Positions 16,270-24,277 of a stretch of DNA of 64,000 nucleotides are shown in pieces (the first letter of the stretch is position 1; every line of letters starts with the position of its first letter). The stretch spans positions 1-64,000 of the forward strand of contig JBAVAQ010000017.1 in assembly GCA_049585795.1 (NCBI GenBank). Reading direction: 5' to 3'. The notes below the pieces were generated by a model that saw only the letters and a program-made list of their open reading frames with translations, was not told the DNA's origin and did not search any database. The translations under genes were made by a program, and so were the position numbers. Origin of the DNA: JABDBE01 sp049585795 (lineage in GTDB: Bacteria > Acidobacteriota > Terriglobia > Terriglobales > Acidobacteriaceae).

Positions 16270-17175
16270 ATGAGATCGCTCTCGACACTGCTGACGCTGG
16301 CGGTGCTGGCCGCCAGCAGCGCATTCGCGCAGATGAGTCAGCCGATGCTCAGTGAAAATACAAGCAGGATTTCCGACCACGTCTGGGCGATCATGGGCTT
16401 CCCCAACATCGCCATCGTAGTTGGCAGCCGCGCGACGCTTGTCGTCGATACGGGTCTGGGCCCGAAGAATGGGGCTACGGCCGCGCGCGTAGCCGCGAAA
16501 CTTGCGCCCAACAATTCGAAGCTTTTTCTTACGACCACGCATTTCCATCCAGAGCACGGTGCCGGTGAGCCCGGCTTTCCTCCCGGCACTATCCTGATCC
16601 GCGACGCGGTGCAACAGCAAGAAATGGAGAAGCACGGCCAGGAGATGATCGATATGTTCAGCCAGCGCTCTCCGCAGAATAAAGAACTACTGGCAGGGGT
16701 AGTGCTGCGCTCGCCCGACGTGCTCTTCGACCAGGAAGTAACCGTCGACCTTGGCAATGTTACGGCGCGCCTATTATGGTTCGGCGGAGCCCATACCAAA
16801 GGCGACGAGTTGACCTTTGTCGAACCGGATCGTACCTTGATCTCCGGCGACGTAGTGCAGAACAAGACCATGCCGAACATCTTCGGCGATGGCGGCACAC
16901 CTTCCAGTTGGCTCGCCGTGCTGGAGAAGGTAGCCGCACTCAATGCCGCCCATGTCTTGCCAGACCATAGCGCTCCTGGCGATGGTTCGCTCGTGGCCGC
17001 AGAACAGAACCTGATCTCCGAGATTCGTACCCGAGCGCTCACGCTCAAGCGCCAAGGGGTATCGGCCGATGACGCCGGGAAACAAGTCAGCGCTGACCTC
17101 AAGACCCAGCATCCCGACTGGCCAAATACCAATGCCGCCGGATTCGTCAAAAGCATCTACGCGGAACCTCAATAG
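16270..17175 (+). CDS. exported MBL-fold metallo-hydrolase
   Basis: The 301-residue product has a signal peptide (LLTLAVLAASSAFAQ) and a metallo-beta-lactamase fold. The metal motif is THFHPEHG (His91, His93, Glu95, His96), with Glu replacing the usual Asp of HxHxDH. A second ligand site follows in FGGAHTKGD, with the later GDVV and LPDHSAPGD motifs. This is the SoxH/quinoprotein-relay-like group of periplasmic MBL proteins, whose substrate is unknown. The Asp-to-Glu change should affect metal site 2. It converges on the downstream cytochrome gene. Confidence 0.85.
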   Translation: MRSLSTLLTLAVLAASSAFAQMSQPMLSENTSRISDHVWAIMGFPNIAIVVGSRATLVVDTGLGPKNGATAARVAAKLAPNNSKLFLTTTHFHPEHGAGEPGFPPGTILIRDAVQQQEMEKHGQEMIDMFSQRSPQNKELLAGVVLRSPDVLFDQEVTVDLGNVTARLLWFGGAHTKGDELTFVEPDRTLISGDVVQNKTMPNIFGDGGTPSSWLAVLEKVAALNAAHVLPDHSAPGDGSLVAAEQNLISEIRTRALTLKRQGVSADDAGKQVSADLKTQHPDWPNTNAAGFVKSIYAEPQ

Positions 17176-17194
17176 GGCGCCTTTGGTTACGAGT

Positions 17195-17713
17195 TCACGG
17201 AGTGCTTCCAGCGGGCCGGTGGAGTTCCTGCTCGACCGAGGGGGGTAGATTCTCGAGGCGACTAAGAAGAGTCACGACCTGCCAGATCTCGCTATCGGCC
17301 ATGATATTCCCCCAGGCCGGCATGGCTGACGAGCGCGCGCCGTATTTGATGACGTAGAAATTCTGGTTCTCAGGCAGGCGAGGACGTGCCTTCATAAATT
17401 GAGGCGCCCGTGGATTGAAGAAACCGCCGTAATCGCTTACCGGGTTATCGGGCCGTCCGTGACAGTCCGCGCATTTGTCCCGATACAGACGCGCGCCGTC
17501 GAGCAGGTTGGCTTCGGTCGGCTGGATTGGGTTCTGCTGCGCAGGTGCGTGACGTGCCGCGGAAGCTTCGAGAGCCGTGACTGCAAACTCCGATTCGAGC
17601 GATGAGGGCTCGGGATTAGCCCGCATGTCTACGAAGCCGAGCTTGACGTATAGCCAGCCACCGAGGGTAAAGACGACCAGCGTCGCCACAATTCCGCCTA
17701 CGAAGTTTTTCAT
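17195..17713 (-). CDS. membrane-anchored monohaem cytochrome c
   Basis: 172 residues: an N-terminal signal anchor (about 5-22) and a class I cytochrome c domain with CADCH at 81-85 and a likely distal Met in SSAMPAWGNIM. The ATG at 17713 is preceded by GGAGG with six bases of spacing. It probably carries electrons on the periplasmic face. No oxidase or dehydrogenase gene lies next to it, so the partner is unknown. It is convergent with the MBL hydrolase gene, with 19 bp between stops. Confidence 0.85.
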   Translation of the reverse strand: MKNFVGGIVATLVVFTLGGWLYVKLGFVDMRANPEPSSLESEFAVTALEASAARHAPAQQNPIQPTEANLLDGARLYRDKCADCHGRPDNPVSDYGGFFNPRAPQFMKARPRLPENQNFYVIKYGARSSAMPAWGNIMADSEIWQVVTLLSRLENLPPSVEQELHRPAGSTP

Positions 17714-17920
17714 TTTGGCCTCCGCGTGTGGACACTCGCATTATGCTCTTCTTGAGACAGGTCTCCGAGCTGGATGCGATAAGCTCGGACTTATCGACGC
17801 GCTCGACTTACGGGGATAAAGGAGAGCGGCAATTAGGTCCTGTGCTGGTTAACAGATAACCGATTTCGAAACGACGATAAACTGCGGCCACATGCGGTGC
17901 GCGAAGCTTAGCGCCGGCGG

Positions 17921-20677
17921 TTAGTCTTTACTCTTTGCGTCTTTTATAAGCACCAGGTCCGAAGGAGAATCTCCACGGATTAGCGCGAGATTCTTGCCGT
18001 CTGGTGACCACTGATAGGAATAGATCTTCAGGGAAGTGAAATTCGTCAGCTGCCGTCCTGGGCCGCCGTCCAAGGGCTGCAAGTAAAGATTGTCAACGCC
18101 CTTGTCGCGCACGGGATAGACAAACCCTTTTCCGTCGGGACTGAAACGCAGAGAGCCGACGTGGCGCGGATCGTAGTCGATGTTTCTGAGAATCTTTCCA
18201 GCTTCCAACGAGAACAGAGCGATACTGGGCTTCCGCGCTTTGAAATCATAGATCCCAAGAACCGCCATCTTGCCATCGCGGGTCACATCGAAGCCGGCTC
18301 GCCCCTCCGCGTTCGGGCTTACCCATGCTTCCGGCTTGCCGCCACTGAGCGCCACTTTCATGTACTCGCGCTTAGTCTCGTCGATGTAGAAGACCCATTT
18401 CCCATCGGGAGAGCAGGCGCCGTGGTCGTCAAACCTCCCGGTGGTGAGCTGCCGCAGTCCGGTTCCGTCTGTAGCACTGACCCAGAGATTACGCGTGCCA
18501 GTCTTGATGCTGGATCGAGTGAAGACGACGGAACCGTCAGAGCAACCGTGCGGGTTTTGCGAGGTGGCGTCCTTTTCCCCAGGCAGCGAATTGCCCGAGC
18601 CATCCAGGCCCATCTCTTTGATCGTGGAATCTTCCTCTGCCAGGATCTTGCCGTCTGCAGTCCATGAGACCGTCCACAGCGTCTCACCCGAACTCAACTG
18701 TTTCGCATCCGAGTAATCCGGCTTCTCGCCGCTGCTTACGTAAACGTCACGAGTCGCCTGGCGCATGACGCTGGCGATGGTTGAGCCGTCGGACGAAACG
18801 CTCAGGCTCGAATAGTCATTGGTGTCGGCCGTAACCTGACGGAACTGAAGCTGCGGATAACTCAAGATACCGATCTGTTGCTGCCGGAAGGAGGTGTCTG
18901 GGCCGGCGAAAATCATCGCCAGCCCGTTCTGCCGCGGCAACCACGTCTGATTATTAATTACGTATTCGGTCGCGCGGTACACGGTTTTCGAGTTGCCGTT
19001 CGCGGGATCGATGGTCAACACCGAGGTGATGTCGCCTTCCGACTGCGGATACGCCAGAGCAGCAATCACCGTCCCATCCGGCGACCATACCGGTGCAAAG
19101 AGCGGGACGGTCATCGAGCCGCTCATGATGGTTTTCTCGCCCCCGCCATCTGCGTTCGCCGTCAGGACGAAATACTTGCCCGGCTCCGGATCATTGGCTC
19201 GCAGGAATATAAAGCGCTGCCCATCGGGAGAAAAACTCGGGGTGGAATCAATATCCTTCAAAAGAACTTGCGGATTCCCGCCCAGCACGGGAGTACGGTA
19301 AAGATCGTAGTCTTGCGATTCGGGGCCGCTGGCCAATTCCGAGTGCGTGAAGTAGATGTAGCTTCCATCCAAAGAAAAACAGATCGCTTCGTAGCGGACG
19401 TGCTCCGGCTTGACGATTTGTACGTTGCTCTCCGACGCCAAATGGCGTAGCCATAACGATTCATTCCCTTCCTCATTGAGGATGTACGCCAGATACTTGC
19501 CGTCGGGCGATATGACGCCAAGGCGCGCATTGTGAGTACCGCTGACTTTCGAAATCCTTATGCTTTGAAATGGCACGCTGCGCTTAGAAAAGAACAGCGA
19601 GTAGATTCCGAATGCGGCGGCCGCAACTAACAACAGCGCCACCGCGGCAATTACTCCCAGGCCGGTCTTGTGCTCCCGCGCTGCCGTTGCGAGGGAGGAA
19701 CTGCTCGAAGACGCAGCGGTTGTCGTCCTTACGGTTCCGCTCGCCTCCTGAGCTGTCGCTGAAATTGCGGGCGCACTGGCGCTTCCCGAGGGTGCGACGG
19801 AGCGTCCCGATTCCGTGTCCCGCTTGAGCCGCTTCAAATCGCTTCGGACTTCTGCGGCCGACTGATAGCGCAGCTCGCGATCTTTTTCCAACAACTTATT
19901 AATGATGTCTTCGAGCTTCGCGGGTAGTTGCGGATTCAAACGAACCGGCGGTACCGGATCGCGATTCAGAATAGCGTCGAAGATAATTGCCGAGGTCTCG
20001 CCCTGGAATGGCACTCTGCCCGTGGCCATCTCATACAAAACTGCCCCAAACGAAAACAGATCGGTGCGCGGGTCGAGTTCTTTGCCCTTGGCTTGCTCGG
20101 GCGACATATATGCCACGGTGCCAACGGCGGTCCCCGGGCTGGTCAGGAGTTCGAGGTCGGGACCCGCCGTCGCTTCCGTCATCCGTTCCGCCGGGTCTCT
20201 GGACGACGACTTAACCTTGGCTAACCCAAAGTCCAGAATCTTGGCGTGCCCGCGTTTGGTCACAAAGATGTTCGCCGGCTTAATGTCGCGGTGCACGATC
20301 CTCTCGGCATGGGCTGCATCCAGGGCCTCCGCGATTTCAATCGATAGCGGCAGAATGCTTTCCAGATCCATCGCCCGACCCGCAATCCGGTGCTTCAGGG
20401 TCATCCCGTCGAGGAATTCCATGGCGATGAACGCATGTCCGTCATGCTCGCCGATGTCGTAGATGGTGCAAATGTTGGGATGATTCAGAGCGGAAGCGGC
20501 TTCAGCCTCGCGTTGAAAGCGAGCCAGCGCCAGAGAATCCTGCGCTACCTCGTCAGGCAGGAACTTCAGGGCCACGAAACGGTGAAGACGGGTGTCTTCG
20601 GCCTTGTAAACCACCCCCATACCACCGCCGCCGAGCTTTTCGACGATGTGGTAATGCGAAATAACTTGATCGATCAT
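17921..20677 (-). CDS. Ser/Thr protein kinase with C-terminal PD40 propeller (kinase 2)
   Basis: 918 residues. The kinase domain has LGGGGMGVVYKAEDTRL, VALKFL, HRDIKPANIF and DFGLAKV, all intact. A Ser/Ala-rich linker and a membrane helix (GLGVIAAVALLLVAAAAFGIYSLFF) follow, then a TolB-like propeller with blades such as SPDGKYLAYI and SPDGKWVFYI. It is closely related to kinase 3 at 56096-58804: the two N-termini differ at few positions, so they are probably recent paralogues. It is monocistronic and divergent from the GAF-HlyD operon. Substrate unknown. Confidence 0.88.
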   Translation of the reverse strand: MIDQVISHYHIVEKLGGGGMGVVYKAEDTRLHRFVALKFLPDEVAQDSLALARFQREAEAASALNHPNICTIYDIGEHDGHAFIAMEFLDGMTLKHRIAGRAMDLESILPLSIEIAEALDAAHAERIVHRDIKPANIFVTKRGHAKILDFGLAKVKSSSRDPAERMTEATAGPDLELLTSPGTAVGTVAYMSPEQAKGKELDPRTDLFSFGAVLYEMATGRVPFQGETSAIIFDAILNRDPVPPVRLNPQLPAKLEDIINKLLEKDRELRYQSAAEVRSDLKRLKRDTESGRSVAPSGSASAPAISATAQEASGTVRTTTAASSSSSSLATAAREHKTGLGVIAAVALLLVAAAAFGIYSLFFSKRSVPFQSIRISKVSGTHNARLGVISPDGKYLAYILNEEGNESLWLRHLASESNVQIVKPEHVRYEAICFSLDGSYIYFTHSELASGPESQDYDLYRTPVLGGNPQVLLKDIDSTPSFSPDGQRFIFLRANDPEPGKYFVLTANADGGGEKTIMSGSMTVPLFAPVWSPDGTVIAALAYPQSEGDITSVLTIDPANGNSKTVYRATEYVINNQTWLPRQNGLAMIFAGPDTSFRQQQIGILSYPQLQFRQVTADTNDYSSLSVSSDGSTIASVMRQATRDVYVSSGEKPDYSDAKQLSSGETLWTVSWTADGKILAEEDSTIKEMGLDGSGNSLPGEKDATSQNPHGCSDGSVVFTRSSIKTGTRNLWVSATDGTGLRQLTTGRFDDHGACSPDGKWVFYIDETKREYMKVALSGGKPEAWVSPNAEGRAGFDVTRDGKMAVLGIYDFKARKPSIALFSLEAGKILRNIDYDPRHVGSLRFSPDGKGFVYPVRDKGVDNLYLQPLDGGPGRQLTNFTSLKIYSYQWSPDGKNLALIRGDSPSDLVLIKDAKSKD

Positions 20678-20751
20678 CGCGACGATATGCGGCTGCCGAG
20701 TCGCTCCATCTTAACGGCGGGCCCACCCCGAGTCAATGAAGTACAGGATAT

Positions 20752-20784
20752 GGTAGTGGCTCAGTTTGAAACTGAGCCACTACC
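20752..20784. repeat. 33-bp perfect palindrome (REP/operator-like)
   Basis: Two exactly complementary 16-base arms (GGTAGTGGCTCAGTTT and its complement) flank a single central G. It lies between the divergent kinase 2 gene and the GAF-HlyD operon. With a one-base centre it would form a cruciform or a long hairpin in RNA. It may be a dispersed palindromic element or a dimeric operator for one of the flanking genes. No T-run follows, so it is not a typical terminator. Confidence 0.8.
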
Positions 20785-20952
20785 CAGGATATCTCAACAA
20801 GTTAACTGTTCTAGTCGTGGACTTAAATGAGAGGTTGACCTGTTCATGGGAGCGGCTTAAGATGCTTCCTCGCCCGCGATTTGTCGGGCAACCTCCCCTG
20901 AACGCGGTCGATCTGCGTTCGCAACGACTCTGCACAATCAGGAGCGCCGTTC

Positions 20953-23352
20953 ATGGCGGCTCGAAGGACACTATTCGCCGTTCCCGTGGCGGAACTTGCC
21001 ACAGCCTTGCTGACGCGTCCCGAGGTCGGTCCCCGCGCCCAACTGATCGCTGAGCAAATTGCACAAATGCTGCCGGGCACGGCGGTTGTGGTGTATGTCG
21101 TTGAGGATCTGGACAATCCCGCTTGGACCCACAAAGCTGTCGCAGGCGACGTGCAAGTTGGCGGCACCATGGAGTTTACGGCCGGCACGCTTGGCGCCTT
21201 AGCGGAAAGCAAGGCCATGGTGGTTTTTGAGGGAGGCGATCTTCAGCGCGAAGATTACGCTCACCTCGATATTCGCCGCACGGTGACTTCTCTGGCATAT
21301 GTTCCGCTGGTGATGGATGAAGTTCTTTTCGGAGCCGTTGAGCTGGTCAGCTATGAGCAGCCGTTTCCCGCGGAAATGCTGGAGGCCCTGCAAGACATCG
21401 CCGAACTCGCCTCGCCCGCCATCGCCGCAGCCCGGGCCTATGAGAGCGAGCGCAATGCCAGTCTGCATTCGATCAGCCGCGTGACCCAGATGTATGACCT
21501 CGAAAAGGTCTTCAACTCAACCCTCGAGATGGATGAGTTGCTGGAAATCATCGCCAAGAAATTCCAGGAAGTGATGGCTGTTCAAGCTATCAACTTGTGG
21601 ATGGTCAACAACGATGCTCTCGAACTGATGAGCCGCGATGGATTTGATCCGACGGTTGACTTGGGTACAGTACAGAAACCGGGTGAAGGCATCGCCGGAG
21701 ATATTTCCGATAACGGCGAGCCGGTGCTGATCGATGATCCCGCCGACGAACGGCTGCAGAGACGCAATGCAGGGCACGAAGATGAGGCTGTATTCTCCCT
21801 CGTCGCCGCTTCTCTTATCGAGCACGAAAACCTGGTGGGCGTCGTCGAAGCCGTCAATCGACTTGACGGTGCTCCGTTCGATGAGGACGACCAGTTTCTT
21901 TTAACCAACATCTGCGAAACCGCCAGCAACGCTTTGCACAACGCCAGCCTGCTGCAGTCGGAGCGCAAAGTTGAGATTCTGCAAACTCTAGTTCAGGTAA
22001 GCGGGGAGATTACTTCAACCCTAAACCTGGACCGCGTGCTGCAATCGGTGGTGAACCATACCCAGGCCATCATTCCTTTTGAACGCGCCGCGATTGCCCT
22101 GGAACAGCGCGGCTCGCTGCAACTGAAAGCCGTCTCGGGCATGACGCAGATTAATCCAGCCGACCCCGCGGTTAGCACTTTGAAAGAAATGCTGGAGTGG
22201 GCGTCGATTTCAAACGAAGAAACTCATATTACTCAACACGACGAGCAGATTAACGATCCCCGCCCAGAAACCCAGGCGAAGTTTGCGGAGTATTTTGCGG
22301 CCTCGGGAATGCGGGCGTTTTACGCCCTTCCGCTCATCGACGATCAGGGGCGCCTGGGCATTCTTTCCTTTGAGAGCAGCGATCCCGATTTTCTTACCGT
22401 AGCTCATCTGGAAATAATTAAGGTGTTGGCCGGGCAAGCGACGGTCGCCCTGCGCAACGCCTCGCTCTACCGTGAAGTCCCCTTTATCGATCTTTTGGAG
22501 CCGCTGCTGCAAAAGAAGAGACGCTTCCTGGCCATGGAAAAACGGCGGCGGCGCTTGATGATCGCCGTCGCCGTAGCGGTTGCGCTCTTCCTCGTTCTTT
22601 GTCCGCTGCCCATGCGTGTTTCCGGCGACGCGACTGTAGCTTCGTCACGCACCGCGCAAGTGCAGGCGGGCGTCGATGGCGTCGTGAAGAATGTGTACAT
22701 CCGCGAAGGCGAACATGTCCGGCAAGGCGCGGTGCTGGCTGAACTCGAAGACTGGAACTACCGCGCTGATTTGGCTGCCGCAGAGGCCAAGTACAGCGAA
22801 GCCACGCAAACCATGAACCGCGCTCTGGCACAGAATGATGGGACCCTGGCGGGAGCCGAGCGAGCAAAGGTGGACTACTTTCGGGCCGAACTGGCTCGCG
22901 CTCGCGAGCGCCTGGATCGCACCGTCATACGGGCTCCTTTTGATGGGGTCGTGACCACCGCACAAGTCCAGAACTCCGTGGGCCGCCGCCTTGTGCACGG
23001 CGATACTCTTGCGGAGATTATGGACACTTCTCATGTCACGGTTGATGTGGCCGTGCCAGAGGACGACGCCACGCTGCTGCGGAGCGGTGAACGCGCATCG
23101 ATCAAACTCGAAAGCTTTCCGCTCCGCACCTTCCGAGGCGAGGCAACGGTTATCAGCCCGCAAAGCAAGTTGGAATCCCAGCAGTGGGTGTTTATTGCCC
23201 GCGTGAATGTGCCCAACGAGGACGGCGCGATCCGCCCCGGCATGCAGGGCCAGGGCAAGGTGTCCGTAGGCTGGCATCCTGCCGGATATGTGTTGTTTCG
23301 CGGCCTGGCGATGTGGCTTTGGGGGAAATTATGGTCGTGGTTCGGCTGGTAG
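20953..23352 (+). CDS. triple-GAF sensor fused to a HlyD-type periplasmic adaptor
   Basis: 799 residues. Three GAF-like domains occupy about 10-165, 185-335 and 345-505. A KRRRR stop and one membrane helix (about 536-555) follow, then a biotinyl-lipoyl/HlyD hairpin domain to the end (VQAGVDGVVKNVYIREGEHVRQG; RTVIRAPFDGVV). GAF domains bind small ligands in the cytosol, while HlyD domains form periplasmic adaptors. The fusion therefore puts a cytosolic sensor on a transport adaptor. ATG 20953 follows AGGAG with nine bases of spacing. It is first in an operon with a HlyD lipoprotein and an M50 fusion protein. No RND or ABC pump gene is adjacent. Confidence 0.85.
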   Translation: MAARRTLFAVPVAELATALLTRPEVGPRAQLIAEQIAQMLPGTAVVVYVVEDLDNPAWTHKAVAGDVQVGGTMEFTAGTLGALAESKAMVVFEGGDLQREDYAHLDIRRTVTSLAYVPLVMDEVLFGAVELVSYEQPFPAEMLEALQDIAELASPAIAAARAYESERNASLHSISRVTQMYDLEKVFNSTLEMDELLEIIAKKFQEVMAVQAINLWMVNNDALELMSRDGFDPTVDLGTVQKPGEGIAGDISDNGEPVLIDDPADERLQRRNAGHEDEAVFSLVAASLIEHENLVGVVEAVNRLDGAPFDEDDQFLLTNICETASNALHNASLLQSERKVEILQTLVQVSGEITSTLNLDRVLQSVVNHTQAIIPFERAAIALEQRGSLQLKAVSGMTQINPADPAVSTLKEMLEWASISNEETHITQHDEQINDPRPETQAKFAEYFAASGMRAFYALPLIDDQGRLGILSFESSDPDFLTVAHLEIIKVLAGQATVALRNASLYREVPFIDLLEPLLQKKRRFLAMEKRRRRLMIAVAVAVALFLVLCPLPMRVSGDATVASSRTAQVQAGVDGVVKNVYIREGEHVRQGAVLAELEDWNYRADLAAAEAKYSEATQTMNRALAQNDGTLAGAERAKVDYFRAELARARERLDRTVIRAPFDGVVTTAQVQNSVGRRLVHGDTLAEIMDTSHVTVDVAVPEDDATLLRSGERASIKLESFPLRTFRGEATVISPQSKLESQQWVFIARVNVPNEDGAIRPGMQGQGKVSVGWHPAGYVLFRGLAMWLWGKLWSWFGW

Positions 23353-23380
23353 GAAGAAATTGATTTTGGGGAGTCGGTTT

Positions 23381-24277
23381 ATGTGCAAATCCGGTTCGGT
23401 CTTGCTTCTGCTGATTGGCGTAGCCGTTCTGCTGTCTGGGTGCAGCTCGAACACTCCGGTCGCGGCCGAGGCCGCTCTCGCTCCAAAACCCGCCGCGGAG
23501 ACAGCCCCGTTGCAAGCCGTGCCCACCGATTACATCGCTTCTGGGCCCATCGTGGTCGAGGACCAAGTCGATTTGGCTGCGCAGCGCGACGGGGTGGTGG
23601 CTGAGGTTTTCGTCGAGGCCGGCGCGCCCGTGAAAAAGGGTCAGCTTCTTGCCAGGCTCGACGACCGCCAGCTCACCGCTGACCGGGATGCTGCCGCCGC
23701 CAAAGCGCGCAGCATGGAAGCGGATCTCAAGAACTGGGAAGCCGGCGCAAAAGTCGCGAAAGCGGAGCGCGACCGGGCCGAGCAGTTGTGGCAGGCGAAC
23801 ATCATCGCCAAGTCTGAAGAAGAGAAGACCAAGTACCAATACGACGCAAACGAGTTCGAGGTCGAGCGCCAACGCGAGGACATGAAATATGCACAAGATG
23901 AGCTGAGGTCGCTGGAGCTCGAGCTCGAAAAAACCAGAATCACTGCTCCGTTCGATGGTGTCGTCGCGCGGCGTTACCTTCGCGTGGGACAGGAAGTGGC
24001 AAAGAACGATCGCTTGTTTTGGATATCGGCCGTCGGACCCTTGCGGGTGAAATTCGCGCTGCCCGAAACTTACCTGGGCCGCGTGCAAAAAGGCACCGAA
24101 CTCGTCGTAGTTGCGGCTGCAACTCCCGGCGAAATCCACCAAGCCAAAGTCTTGCTCGTGAGTCCGGTTGTGGACCCCTCGAGCGACACCATTGACGTCA
24201 CCGCCGAACTGCAAGGACCATCGGCCGACCTGCGCCCGGGAATGACCGCCAACATCCGCCTGCGGAATCCGCAATGA
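23381..24277 (+). CDS. HlyD/RND-type adaptor lipoprotein
   Basis: 298 residues. A lipoprotein signal with LLSGC (Cys21) is followed by a lipoyl domain (VAEVFVEAGAPVKKGQLLARLDD), a long coiled-coil hairpin at about 95-170, the returning lipoyl half (RITAPFDGVVARR) and a beta-barrel domain. The start ATG 23381 follows GGGGAG; the upstream extension of the frame to 23288 overlaps the previous gene and is not used. Its last codons overlap the next gene by four bases (ATGA). It probably forms an envelope-spanning duct with the other HlyD domains of this operon. Confidence 0.88.
   Translation: MCKSGSVLLLLIGVAVLLSGCSSNTPVAAEAALAPKPAAETAPLQAVPTDYIASGPIVVEDQVDLAAQRDGVVAEVFVEAGAPVKKGQLLARLDDRQLTADRDAAAAKARSMEADLKNWEAGAKVAKAERDRAEQLWQANIIAKSEEEKTKYQYDANEFEVERQREDMKYAQDELRSLELELEKTRITAPFDGVVARRYLRVGQEVAKNDRLFWISAVGPLRVKFALPETYLGRVQKGTELVVVAAATPGEIHQAKVLLVSPVVDPSSDTIDVTAELQGPSADLRPGMTANIRLRNPQ

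Noticed and set aside
16057..16635. 192-codon minus-strand frame
   Set aside because: It overlaps the MBL hydrolase gene and has no signal, domain or plausible start.
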